A DNA stretch of 64,000 bases from positions 372,001-436,000 of the forward strand of contig CBDDBH010000033.1 in NCBI GenBank assembly GCA_965225625.1, written 5' to 3'. Position 1 is the stretch's first letter; every line of letters begins with the position of its first letter. The position numbers and the translations under genes were made by a program. The notes beneath the pieces were generated by a model. That model did no database searches. It was not told where the DNA came from and worked only from the letters and a program-made list of their open reading frames with translations. Positions 33,798 through 43,051 of this stretch are shown piece after piece. Source of the DNA: CBDDBH01 sp965225625 (GTDB taxonomy: Bacteria; Pseudomonadota; Gammaproteobacteria; JADZEE01).

Positions 33798-35024
33798 CTA
33801 TGCGTTGACCCAATCCTCGACAACCTGATACTGGTGTCGGCAACAGATTTCCTGGTCGGAGAAAATCAGCTCTCCCACCTGGCCGGTCATCAGCCCTGCC
33901 TGCATAGCCTCCATGGTTCTGAAATCCTCGCGTATCACAAACCGGTACATGGATCGGGTGTGCTCAGCGGCGACCATTTCGGCGGCGTTCGTCGGCTTGC
34001 GACCGTAGCAACTTGTCTCGAAGTAGGTTCTGTCCGGCGCGACCGGCCACATCATCTGCAGAAAGGTCATCTCATTGGCCGTGTCGTACATGAAATTCGG
34101 GAAGAACGTGTTGACGTCGAAACCCCAGTTGTCGATGTTGAGCGGGTTGGTTCCCGGCGTCGGTCCTACCTTCGCATCCTTCTTGACCGTGTAAGTGACC
34201 TTCATCGCCGCGCTTTCCGAGGGCAGCGGTGTGTAATGTGGATTCAGTGGTACAGAGTAAGCGCGATGCGGACCGTGCAAACGCATCTCAGCATGAGCGT
34301 AGGGGTTATCAATCGGATCGTTGAAGGTTTTCATCAGCGACAACTTATGCACGGTGGCTTGATGATAGGGCTCCTGAAAGGCATCGATACAGACCTTCCA
34401 GTTAACTTTGGCTTCGATAGCCCAGTGGCCAAGCAACGTCAGCTCTTCGAACGGAAACCCTTCGAGTTTGTCCCCGAGCTCACCGAGAAATTCTCGTAAG
34501 CCCTGGCGCGGGTTCGGGTCTACGTTAATAAATACGTTGCCTTGCCAAACGTCGCAGGCCACTTCGCTCAGACCACGAGTCTTCTTGTCGACACCGACGA
34601 ACTGCTCTTCGTCGCTGACGAACAACAATTCACCTTCGGTGCTGTAGGTCCAACCATGGAAATTACAGACGAAGGCCTTTTTGTTCTGCTTGCAGACCTC
34701 ACCCGGTTCATTCCTGCCGAGCTGGTTGCCGCGATGACGACAGGAATTGTGAAACGCACGGATAACACCGTCCTTGCCTCGAACGATAAGAAGCGAAACG
34801 TTGAGGACGGCGATGTTCTTGACGAAGAAATCTCCCGGATTGGGGATCTCATGGGCCGTGGCGACGCGCAGCCAGGCGTGTTTGAAGATTTTCTCTCGCT
34901 CGAGATCAAAATACGCTTGCGATATATAAGGCTCAGCCGGCACCGGCGCTACGCCCAGTTCCGGATATTTCGCTGCGTTGGGTCGTAGCGTCGCTGCGGC
35001 AACGCTTTCCGCGGTCGCTGTCAT
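33798..35024 (-). CDS. Rieske oxygenase large subunit, second of a tandem pair
   Basis: A 408-residue ring-hydroxylating oxygenase alpha subunit, roughly four-fifths identical by eye to the gene just upstream. The Rieske motif is CRH, 22 residues, CNFH, longer than the usual 15-17 and with an additional Cys in the insert (GEVCKQNKK). Mononuclear iron site: NWKVCIDAFQEPYHQATVH. It overlaps the upstream copy by four bases (ATGA), so both are made in equal amounts, consistent with a mixed oligomer. No beta-subunit, ferredoxin or reductase gene lies nearby. The substrate is unknown. Confidence 0.9.
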   Translation of the reverse strand: MTATAESVAAATLRPNAAKYPELGVAPVPAEPYISQAYFDLEREKIFKHAWLRVATAHEIPNPGDFFVKNIAVLNVSLLIVRGKDGVIRAFHNSCRHRGNQLGRNEPGEVCKQNKKAFVCNFHGWTYSTEGELLFVSDEEQFVGVDKKTRGLSEVACDVWQGNVFINVDPNPRQGLREFLGELGDKLEGFPFEELTLLGHWAIEAKVNWKVCIDAFQEPYHQATVHKLSLMKTFNDPIDNPYAHAEMRLHGPHRAYSVPLNPHYTPLPSESAAMKVTYTVKKDAKVGPTPGTNPLNIDNWGFDVNTFFPNFMYDTANEMTFLQMMWPVAPDRTYFETSCYGRKPTNAAEMVAAEHTRSMYRFVIREDFRTMEAMQAGLMTGQVGELIFSDQEICCRHQYQVVEDWVNA

Positions 35025-36250
35025 GAATTCACCATTTCGTCGACAACCTTGTACTGATGCCTGCAGGTCACTTCTTGATCGCCAAACATCAATTCTTCCA
35101 TCTGGCCGGTCATGAGCCCTGCCTGCATCGCCTCCATCGTCCGGAAATCCTCGCGCACGACGAACCGATACATCGCCCTGGTATGTTCCATCGCCACCAT
35201 TTCAGCCGCGGTCTTGGGATGGCGCCCGTACAAAATGGTCTCGTAATAAGTCTTATCGGCTGCCAGCGGCCACATCAGTTGCAGAAAGACCATCTCGTTC
35301 GCCGTGTCGTACATGAAATTCGGGAAAAACGTGTTGACCTCAAAGCCCCAGTTTTCAATCTTAAACGGATTGGTTCCCAGTGTCGGTTTGGGTGCGTCTT
35401 CACCTTTCTTGACGGTGTATACGACCTTCATCGCCGCACCTTCCGAGGGCAACGGCTGGTGATGCGGATTAAGCGGCACAGAGTAAGACCGGTGCGGGCC
35501 ATGTAAGCGCATCTCGCGCATGTGACAGTAAGGGTCGTTGTCCGGATCGTTGAAGGTCTTCATCAGCGACAACTTATGCACGGTAGCCACATGGTATGGC
35601 TCCTGGAAGGCGTCAATGCACAGCTTCCAGTTGACCTTCGCATCAATCGCCCAGTACCCCAGCAACGTCAGTTCCTCGAATGGGAAACCTTCGAGTTGAT
35701 CCGCCATCCCACCGAGAAATTCCCGCAGTGGTTGTCGCGGCTTCAGATCCATGTTGATGAAAACGTTACCCTGCCACACGTCGCAAGACAGCGGTTTCAG
35801 GCCTCGGGTTTTCTTATCGACACCGACGAACTGTTCTTCGTCGCTGACGAAAACCAATTCACCTTCCGTGCTGTAGGTCCAGCCGTGGAAATTGCAGACG
35901 AAGGCTTTCTTGTTCTGCTTGCAGATCTCGCCCGGATTACATCTGCCGAGTTGATTGCCGCGATGCCTGCACGAATTGTGGAACGCTCGAATAACGCCGT
36001 CTTTGCCGCGGACGATGAGAATAGACGCATTGAGAACGGCTATGTTCTTGACGAAAAAATCTCCGGGATTGGGGATCTCGTGCGCCGTCGCAACGCGTAG
36101 CCAGGCGTGCTTGAAGATCTTCTCGCGTTCCAGCTCAAAATATTCCTGCGAGATGTAAGGCTCGGCCGGCACCGGCCCCACGCCTATCTCCGGGTAGCGG
36201 GCACTGTTCGGCCGCAGCGTTGCATCGGTAACGCTTGGCGCGATTGTCAT
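35021..36250 (-). CDS. Rieske oxygenase large subunit, first of a tandem pair
   Basis: A 409-residue paralogue of the next gene. It shares the extended Rieske spacing (CRH, 22 residues, CNFH) with GEICKQNKK in the insert, and the iron site NWKLCIDAFQEPYHVATVH. ATG 36250 is preceded by AGGAG; a longer reading frame would add an unrelated basic stretch. Differences from its partner cluster near the C-terminus (GTNPFKIENW versus GTNPLNIDNW and the region around EDAPKPT), where substrate and oligomer contacts are common. It follows the 115-residue unknown gene. Confidence 0.9.
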   Translation of the reverse strand: MTIAPSVTDATLRPNSARYPEIGVGPVPAEPYISQEYFELEREKIFKHAWLRVATAHEIPNPGDFFVKNIAVLNASILIVRGKDGVIRAFHNSCRHRGNQLGRCNPGEICKQNKKAFVCNFHGWTYSTEGELVFVSDEEQFVGVDKKTRGLKPLSCDVWQGNVFINMDLKPRQPLREFLGGMADQLEGFPFEELTLLGYWAIDAKVNWKLCIDAFQEPYHVATVHKLSLMKTFNDPDNDPYCHMREMRLHGPHRSYSVPLNPHHQPLPSEGAAMKVVYTVKKGEDAPKPTLGTNPFKIENWGFEVNTFFPNFMYDTANEMVFLQLMWPLAADKTYYETILYGRHPKTAAEMVAMEHTRAMYRFVVREDFRTMEAMQAGLMTGQMEELMFGDQEVTCRHQYKVVDEMVNS

Positions 36251-36290
36251 TGAGCAAACTCCTGAGGAACGTTCAACTTTGGCTTGATAA

Positions 36291-36638
36291 TTACCACCAC
36301 ACACTACCCGGCGGTGCATAATGCTCGATACGCTCGACCTCGAAAGCGTCTGGATGTTCGGGCAGACCGTAGTTTTCGATGGGAAAGGCTATATCCATGA
36401 ACATCTGACCCAAGCGGATCAGATTTGCCACATCCTCCGCCACGTTGTCCAGGGAAAACTCACCCAGGTAATCGAGCATCTCCTCGATGCGCGGCAACAC
36501 CGCGTTATAGAAGTCTTGCTTTTCTTCGACTGACGAGCTCATACGTTTGTGTATGAGATCCATCTCATTGGTCGGCGCCCATTCAGGAAGAAAACGCTCA
36601 AGCTCGGCGAACTGCTGCGGCAAGGAGCGACTAGACAT
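36291..36638 (-). CDS. Small acidic protein of unknown function upstream of the Rieske pair
   Basis: A 115-residue, mostly helical and acidic protein that I do not recognise. It contains LPEWAPTNEMDLIHKRMSSS, LPRIEEMLDYLGEF and ends EHYAPPGSVWW. There is no signal peptide or membrane span and no Cys, so it is not a ferredoxin. The ATG at 36638 has GGAG seven bases upstream. Forty bases separate it from the Rieske pair, so it is probably co-expressed and may be an accessory or small subunit replacing the missing beta subunit. That role is inference only. Confidence 0.65.
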   Translation of the reverse strand: MSSRSLPQQFAELERFLPEWAPTNEMDLIHKRMSSSVEEKQDFYNAVLPRIEEMLDYLGEFSLDNVAEDVANLIRLGQMFMDIAFPIENYGLPEHPDAFEVERIEHYAPPGSVWW

Positions 36639-36715
36639 GCGGATCTCCAAACCTCAAGTTTTTATTTAAATCAGACGAAGCGTCCTTATGTCGTAAAGGA
36701 AAGCGCCGATTAGAC

Positions 36716-36753
36716 CGGCGCCAACAAGCGTTTTTGCCGGGTTGTTGGCGCCG
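36716..36753 (-). terminator. Strong hairpin after the TonB receptor gene
   Basis: A perfect 12-bp inverted repeat, CGGCGCCAACAA (36716-36727) and TTGTTGGCGCCG (36742-36753), with a 14-base loop, lies 10 bases beyond the receptor stop codon. No T-run follows on the minus strand, so it is not a classic intrinsic terminator. It could end or attenuate transcription between the receptor and the downstream oxygenase genes, or protect mRNA ends. Confidence 0.55.
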
Positions 36754-36763
36754 TTCCCCGATG

Positions 36764-39135
36764 CTAGTCCCAGTGATACCTGACCGAACCAATAACCTCG
36801 GCAGGGGGGATGTATTCGTTGCTGGTGCTCCATACGCCGAACGGATTGTTGAACGTGTTATTGATTCCGTCCTCGTCGAAGATGTTCGTTGCGCTTAAGT
36901 TGATAGTGACCGGCATGTTGTTCAACTCATAGCTGAAAAACAAATTGACAATGTCGTAACTCGAGATCCCATCCACTAGCGGATTATTGAAAACCCTAGC
37001 CTGCATTTTGCCCCGATGCACGTACTCGACCCGCGAACTCAGGACGCCGCTGGAAAAAGAGTGTGTGTTGCTCAAGGCGAGCCGGGCGGTGATATCCGCC
37101 ATTTTCGGTGGTTCATTTCCATTAAGATTAGTCGATGTGGCAAGATCGCACCTGATACTGACACCGGCAGTTGTCGGGCAATTTTCATTACCCGGGAAGT
37201 AAAACGCGATCGGATCGATAAAGAGACCGGCTCCGGGCGTTCCTGCCTCTATCGTTTCGCGGAAATCGATTACGTCGAGCGCGAAAACGTCGCTCTTGAA
37301 CTTCCCGTCCTGCCAGGCCAGCATGCCGTCGATGCGCCAATCGTCATTGATCAGCCAGCTGAACTCTGATTCGACACCGTACTCTTCCAGTTCGGGAATG
37401 GTTCCGGTGCCGCCTGCGAAAGCTCTGGGATCTTCGAAAATGAACTGCAGATGCTCATGATCGTAGTAGAAGGCAGTTACGTTCAGCCGAACCCGTCCAT
37501 CGAGAAAATCATTTCTACTGCCGACCTCGAAAGCCATGATCTCTTCGGGTTCAAATTCCCCACCGAGGAATACGGCCACACCAGCAACTGATCCGGGATT
37601 AGTGCCGCCGTTTTTCCAACCTGTCGAAACCAACCCATACAGGAAGTGGTTGTCGCTGAGCGTTACGTCAACACCCGCTTTCCAGGTAACTTTGCTGGCT
37701 TTGAGGGTGGTGTCGAACTGAGTAATGCCAAAGAACTGTTCACCAAAGTCACGCTGATCTTCGTCCTGATAGCGCACACCACCGGTGATGGCGAACATGT
37801 CATTGACGCGGAAGGTCGCTTGGCCGTAGGCCGCAAAATCGTTGCGCGTCACGGTACGTGCTTCAACGAAGTTTAAGACGGACGCGAAAGGCGGTAGTGT
37901 GGCAAGGCTCGGGTTGGCGAGGGCGGCAATGGAATCCGAGAACGGGGCCGGGCCGGTAGCTTCAAGGAAGTCATTGAAGTTTTTGTGCCACAGATAGTAG
38001 CCACCGATCACAACGTCGAAACGTTCACCTTCGTAGGTGACATTGAGCTCCTGGCTGAACGCTTCAGAATCATTGTCCCAGAACGTGAGCACGTCCCAGT
38101 TGTCGGGGGGGCCCCGAAAATGCCAAGACCCGTTCGGTCGAGCGAAAATGTTGCCTCGGTAAGCCGATCGCCGTCGACGCCCTGGCGCTTCTCAAGTTGC
38201 TGCCAACCGCTCAGGGACTTGACCGTAACACCCCACGGCGTGTCCCAAGTCATGTGGAGCGAGGCGCTGTAGTTATCGAGCTTGTAAAATCCGGGAAAGT
38301 CGTTAGTTAACTCACGCTCGTCCGGATTGGGATCATCCAAATTCTTCTGCGCGGCCGCATTCTGGTCTGAGTCATGCAGAAAACCTTGTAGGAGTATGGA
38401 CAAGTCTTCGTTGGGCTCCCACAGAAATGCCGCTTTCGCGGAAACGGAATCCGCATCGTCGAGGTCGTAACCGTCGAGGGCGCCGCCACTGATATCGGCG
38501 AAACCGTCATGGTCGTATTTCTGTACTGACCCCCGGAATGCCAAGGTGTCGCCAAGCGGTACGTTGACAGCGCCACGTGCGCGGAGCGTGTCGTAGGTTC
38601 CGTAACCTACTTCGACTTCGCCGTTGAGTTCACCGATGACCGGTTTCTTGGTAACCAGGTTGATTGCGCCACCAGTCGTCCCCTGGCCGAACTCGGTGCC
38701 TTGCGGGCCGCGCAACACTTCAACGCGTTCCAACTCGCCGAGATCCAGACCCATGGAAATTGGATTGGCGAGATAAATGCCGTCGATATAGGTCAACACG
38801 CTGGGCTGCGAAGCGAGGTTTTGAGCCGTCTCCCAGCCGACGCCACGAATAGTCACGACGCGACCGGCACCGTCGTTCTTTGAAATCGTGAGGCCCGGGG
38901 CATAACCGTTGAAGTTATCGAGTCGGACGATATTGGATTTGTCAAAATCGGCACCGGAAACCACCGAGAGAGCGACCGCTGCTTGCTGCAAGCTGACCTC
39001 GCGTTTGCGCGCAGTCACCACGATCTCTTCCAGCGTCTGCGCTGCAACAGGCGTGACCGCCAAACCCAAAATTGCAGTTACAGTCGCGAAAAAGGCCACC
39101 AGCCGAATGCTGGTTTGCTCGAACTTGGTCATCAT
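36764..39135 (-). pseudogene. TonB-dependent outer-membrane receptor, interrupted at a G7 tract
   Basis: Together two frames encode a receptor of about 790 residues. The 5' part (39135 to about 38112) has a signal peptide ending TPVAA, a TonB-box-like LEEIVVTARKREVSLQQAAV and the plug (VEVLRGPQGTEFGQGTTGGA). The 3' part (about 38104 to 36764) holds the barrel, starting DNWDVLTFWDNDSEAFSQE and ending VIGSVRYHWD, with NLSATNIFDEDG near the end. The switch is in seven G (38105-38111, C on the coding strand); adding one C restores the frame. The gene is first before the Rieske cluster, suggesting uptake of its substrate. Phase variation, decay or sequencing error are all possible. Confidence 0.85.
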
Positions 39136-39475
39136 TAATTTCCCTCAGGAACTTCGGTCACAAACCTTAAGTCTACGTCAAAAACCACAAACGTGTTTGC
39201 ATGTTCGCGCCCTATAGTTTGACTAATGTCACGCACTACGAGGCAGGTGTTGCGGAACTATACGAGAGGTAACGGTGGGCTGCAATGGACAATCGCCGCT
39301 TCAGTCCATTGCGTCGCAGTTGCTTTGCTATTCCTGGTGGGCTATCGCACAAAGTCGCCGCCGTTGTTGTTGTTTTAAGACAACTTCTTTCACCACCTAC
39401 GAAAGGCCGCTATCATCCGGCCGTATTGCGGATTGTGTTCGTCCAACCGTTTTTTGCTGACATGGGAGTAATTTG
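39136..39475. promoter_or_regulatory. Intergenic region between divergent receptor and MDR genes
   Basis: A 340-base non-coding stretch that must hold the promoters for the TonB receptor (leftward) and the MDR oxidoreductase operon (rightward). I see no convincing open reading frame or RNA gene. It is rich in short runs of T and A and contains one clear 9-bp inverted repeat, listed separately. GGGAG at 39464-39468 is the ribosome-binding site of the MDR gene. Confidence 0.5.
39282..39312. repeat. 9-bp inverted repeat in the divergent promoter region
   Basis: GCAATGGAC at 39282-39290 and GTCCATTGC at 39304-39312 are exact complements separated by 13 bases. Centre-to-centre spacing is 22 bases, about two helical turns, as expected for a dimeric regulator's operator. 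It could equally be a chance hairpin; no regulator gene is present in the window to support it. Confidence 0.35.
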
Positions 39476-40510
39476 TTGAAGGCATTGTTCTACGATCAGC
39501 ACGGTGGTCCTGAGGTTCTTCGCTACGAAGAGATTGCCGATCCCGAGCCGGGCGAACTCGATGTGGTGGTCAAGGTTGCGGCAACGACCATCAATCACCT
39601 TGACGCAATTCAGCGTAATGGCTGGTTCATGATGCCCGGCTTCAACCTGCCCCACATCGCCGGTATGGACATAGCCGGGGCCGTGGTTGAGACCGGCGCC
39701 CAGGTCACGCGGGTGAATCCGGGGGATCGTGTGCTGGTAGACCCGTCCCTAAGTGAGGTGCCAACGGGGTCAAATCTTGCCGGCATGGGCGATTTTTATG
39801 GCGCGCTCGGCATTATCGGCGGCACAGTCGCCGGCGGCTACGCGGAACGGTGTCTGGCGCCCGAGACCCATCTGTACCCCATTCCCGAAGAAATGTCCTG
39901 GCATGATGCGGTTGGATTCCCCTGCGTTTGGATGACCGCGCATCACGCCCTGTTCGATGTCGGCCGGCTCCAGGCCGGCGAGACCATGATGGTACATGCC
40001 GCCGGTAGCGGTGTATCCATGGCCGGCATTCAATGGGCGAAACAAGCGGGGGCGACGGTTCTGGCCACTGCCGGGAGCGAGAAGAAATGCGAGCAGGCGC
40101 TAGCGTTGGGGGCCGACTACGCCTGCAACAACCGCACCGCCGACGTCGCTGCGTGGGCGCGGGAACGAACTGGCGGCAAAGGCGTGAACCTGGTGTTCGA
40201 TCATGTTGGTGAGGCTTTGTGGGCGGCGTCAATGTCCTCGCTCGCACCGCGCGGGCGGTTGGTAAATTGCGGCGGTACTTCGGGAGTTTCCCCCACCATC
40301 CCAAGTCTCGGCTATATGTATCACATGGGACTTCAGATCCTGGGATCGGATCCTTACCGCTATGAAGAATTCGGCCCTGCCTGGGCTCAGTATTGCGCCG
40401 GCGATTTCCAGGCGGTGGTGGACAGCGTTTTCCCGTTAGCCGAAGGCGGCGCCGCCCAAGAGAAACTGCTGAGTGGCGAATTTTTCGGAAAACTGGTGCT
40501 GGAACCTTGA
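39476..40510 (+). CDS. MDR-family NAD(P)-dependent oxidoreductase, quinone-oxidoreductase-like
   Basis: A 344-residue medium-chain dehydrogenase/reductase: ALFYDQHGGPEVLRYEEIAD at the start, PHIAGMDIAGAVVETG, and the cofactor fold at MMVHAAGSGVSMAGIQWAKQ. The four structural-zinc Cys are absent, so it is closer to the zinc-free quinone oxidoreductase/crotonyl-CoA reductase branch. It has no ATG at the expected place; the TTG at 39476 lies seven bases after GGGAG, with a second TTG three bases earlier. It begins an operon with a methyltransferase and an amidohydrolase. Confidence 0.85.
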   Translation: MKALFYDQHGGPEVLRYEEIADPEPGELDVVVKVAATTINHLDAIQRNGWFMMPGFNLPHIAGMDIAGAVVETGAQVTRVNPGDRVLVDPSLSEVPTGSNLAGMGDFYGALGIIGGTVAGGYAERCLAPETHLYPIPEEMSWHDAVGFPCVWMTAHHALFDVGRLQAGETMMVHAAGSGVSMAGIQWAKQAGATVLATAGSEKKCEQALALGADYACNNRTADVAAWARERTGGKGVNLVFDHVGEALWAASMSSLAPRGRLVNCGGTSGVSPTIPSLGYMYHMGLQILGSDPYRYEEFGPAWAQYCAGDFQAVVDSVFPLAEGGAAQEKLLSGEFFGKLVLEP

Positions 40511-40520
40511 TCGTCCGCGT

Positions 40521-41594
40521 ATGAGCGCCGATCCCCCCTACCCCGAACTGAAGAAAAGCCACACCATGGCCCACAGCGGCCGACCGTGGCGTGACTATAA
40601 ACCACCACCCTCGGGCCCGGTTTGGGCCGTGATCCAGGCGAACTCCACCTATTGGATGCTGGTCGCAGCGATCGATCTGGGTGTGTTCGACGCACTCGAG
40701 GAATTGGGCAAGCGTACCGCCGAGAGCCTGGCAGAACACCTGCAACTTTCGGCGCCACATCTACAGCACCTGCTGGACGCGATGGTCACCCTGGGCTTTC
40801 TCGATCAAATGCATGACGAATACGAGGTCACCGAGACGGCCGAACGCTACCTGTGTCGCAATGGGGCCGCATCCATGGCCGAGTTGGTACGGGTGTCACC
40901 CGGACCCTTGGAGAATTGGACGGCTCTGGCGGAAACCATCCGCAGCGGCCGGGTCGCCACTCCGATCGAGCAGGACATCCCGGGATTTTATGGTCCGCTG
41001 GTACAAGCTACATTTGCCACGCAACTGCGCGTGGGCACTCGCCTTGGACTCAGGTTGGGTTGGCAGCGGATACCACGGTTACGGATGTTGGATCTCGGCG
41101 CGGGCAGAGCGCCGTGGGCTATTGCCGTACTGGAGCAATCCCCGGACTCCACTGCCGTTATCAACGATTTCCAGGAAGTGATAGGTCTGGCCGAAGCAAC
41201 CATTGCCGAGCGCGGACTGAACACGCGCGTCAGCTTCCGGCCAGGTAACTTTCATGACATCGAGATAGAGAATGAGGCCTATGACCTCGTCGTGTTGGGC
41301 CACATCTGTCGTACCGAGGGACCCGATCTAGCGCCTGGACTGATTGCACGCGCAGTTGCCGGACTCAAACCGGGCGGCAAATTGCTGGTGGCCGATTACT
41401 TTGCCGACAACGACCGTAAAATGAACGCATTCGGCGTACAGATGGGCATGACGATGCTGGCCAATACTGAACGGGGCCGCATGCTCACGCACGCGCAAAT
41501 GCATGGCTGGCTTGCCGCTCAACCACTGGAAGCGATCCGCATGGTCGAGCCGATTGGTTTCAATCTGGTTTACGTAGCGAACAAGAAACTCTAA
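40521..41594 (+). CDS. SAM-dependent O-methyltransferase, family 2-like
   Basis: A 357-residue methyltransferase with an N-terminal winged-helix dimerisation domain (FDALEELGKRTAESLAEHLQ) followed by a Rossmann domain. The SAM-binding motif is RMLDLGAGRAPWAIAVL, with INDFQEVIGLAEATI and GLKPGGKLLVADYFADNDRK further on. This is the O-methyltransferase/UbiE-type pattern acting on phenolic or polyketide-like hydroxyls. ATG 40521 is ten bases after the MDR stop. Within a degradative cluster it might protect a hydroxyl or move a methyl group; no substrate can be named. Confidence 0.85.
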   Translation: MSADPPYPELKKSHTMAHSGRPWRDYKPPPSGPVWAVIQANSTYWMLVAAIDLGVFDALEELGKRTAESLAEHLQLSAPHLQHLLDAMVTLGFLDQMHDEYEVTETAERYLCRNGAASMAELVRVSPGPLENWTALAETIRSGRVATPIEQDIPGFYGPLVQATFATQLRVGTRLGLRLGWQRIPRLRMLDLGAGRAPWAIAVLEQSPDSTAVINDFQEVIGLAEATIAERGLNTRVSFRPGNFHDIEIENEAYDLVVLGHICRTEGPDLAPGLIARAVAGLKPGGKLLVADYFADNDRKMNAFGVQMGMTMLANTERGRMLTHAQMHGWLAAQPLEAIRMVEPIGFNLVYVANKKL

Positions 41595-41611
41595 TAAGGA
41601 GCAACATTCTC

Positions 41612-43012
41612 ATGCCGGAGACAACGCCGAAAGAAATCGATCTACTGGTGGATGGCTGGTACGTCGTGACCATGAATGAGACGCGCGACATCATTCATCG
41701 CGGATCGGTCGCCGTCCACGGCGATCGCATTGTCGATGTCGGCAAGACCGCCGATTTGGAACAACGCTATAAAGCATCAAGGCGCCTGGGCGGTGAGCGT
41801 TTCGTCATCACGCCGGGCCTGATCAACACGCATATTCACATTACCGGTGAACCCATCACCCGCGGCTATGTGCCCGACGACACACCATTCGAGGAAAACG
41901 TATTTCTGTGGCTGTGCACGCTGTACTCCGTCGCCAACGCTGAAGAGGAATATGTCTCGGGGCAACTCGCCGCGGTCGATATGTTGCGCTCCGGCACCAC
42001 CAGTTTCCTTGAAGCAGGCACGATTAACTACCTCGACGAGGTGGTTGACGGATTAAACCAGGTAGGGATCCGCGGACGCGTGGGCAAGTGGATCTGGGAC
42101 CTGCCTCCCGAGCCGTCGGTCTACCGGCAGACGACCGACGCGGCGATCGGCAATCTGCAACGACAACTTGAGACCTACAGCGCGCGCGACGATAGCCCCA
42201 TCTCCGCGTGGAGTATCGTCGTCGGCCACACCACCTGCAGCGATCCTCTGTGGAAGGCCGCGAAAGCGCTGTCGGATGAACACGGCGTGGGCCTGGGATT
42301 TCACATGTCGCCGGCAAAACTGGATCCGGATACCTTCATCGCCGAATTTGGCCAGCGACCCATGATCCATCTCGCCGAGATCGGCGTGCTCGACAAAAAC
42401 TGTGCGATCACCCACTGCGTACATGTGGATGAGCAGGAACTGAATGTCATGGCCGACACCGGTGTGAATGTGGCCCACTGCCCGACCACGGCGCTCAAGG
42501 TCAGCTACGGCATCACGCAGATCGGCAAATTCCCGGAGATGGTGCAAAAGGGAATCAATGTGTCCATAGGCATCGATGGCAACAATGCCTCCAACTATTC
42601 CGATCTCATGCGCGCTACGTATCTGGTCGCGGGCTTGTTCAAGGACGCGCGCACCGATCCGCAGATGTTCCCGGCGGAAATGGCGTTCGAAATGGCGACG
42701 CTGAGCGGCGCACGTACGTTACAGATGGAGGACACAATCGGCTCCTTGGAGCCGGGCAAGAAGGCCGATCTGGTTTTACACGATACCGATCGTCCGGAAT
42801 GGCGACCGTTGTTGAACGTGATCAACCAGCTAGTGTGGTCCGCTGACGGGCGCGGAGTACACACGGTGCTGGTCGATGGCAAGGTGGTGGTTGAAGACAG
42901 TCATTGCATCACCATTGACGAAGACCAGTTGTGGGCTGACGCGCAGCGCATGGGCGAATCGATTACCGCCCGTTCCGGATTGCCCGACAAAGCCAAGTTC
43001 CCTGTGCTTTGA
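41612..43012 (+). CDS. Amidohydrolase, cytosine-deaminase/TrzA-like (paralogue)
   Basis: A 466-residue paralogue of the enzyme at 28207, sharing ITGxPxTRGYVPDD after the metal motif. Ligands: HxH in GLINTHIHITGEP, His in GLGFHMSPAKL, ITHCVHVDEQE, and Asp in VSIGIDGNN. TAAGGAG lies before the ATG. The catalytic pocket differs from the paralogue in several places (INTHIH versus IDSHIH; GID versus GSD), so their substrates may differ. It ends the plus-strand operon and converges with the KorB gene. Confidence 0.88.
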   Translation: MPETTPKEIDLLVDGWYVVTMNETRDIIHRGSVAVHGDRIVDVGKTADLEQRYKASRRLGGERFVITPGLINTHIHITGEPITRGYVPDDTPFEENVFLWLCTLYSVANAEEEYVSGQLAAVDMLRSGTTSFLEAGTINYLDEVVDGLNQVGIRGRVGKWIWDLPPEPSVYRQTTDAAIGNLQRQLETYSARDDSPISAWSIVVGHTTCSDPLWKAAKALSDEHGVGLGFHMSPAKLDPDTFIAEFGQRPMIHLAEIGVLDKNCAITHCVHVDEQELNVMADTGVNVAHCPTTALKVSYGITQIGKFPEMVQKGINVSIGIDGNNASNYSDLMRATYLVAGLFKDARTDPQMFPAEMAFEMATLSGARTLQMEDTIGSLEPGKKADLVLHDTDRPEWRPLLNVINQLVWSADGRGVHTVLVDGKVVVEDSHCITIDEDQLWADAQRMGESITARSGLPDKAKFPVL

Positions 43013-43051
43013 ACTAGCAGTCTGTCGCATGAAGGCGCGCGCCTGCTGCAA

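Noticed and set aside
39275..39460. A 61-codon small open frame in the intergenic region
   Set aside because: It has no ribosome-binding site, a Cys/Arg-rich composition with no pattern, and crosses the inverted repeat; I treat the region as non-coding.
39813..40760. A 315-codon open frame on the minus strand
   Set aside because: It lies opposite the MDR oxidoreductase and methyltransferase genes, which have clear family motifs. Its own translation is rich in Arg and Pro, with no recognisable domain.
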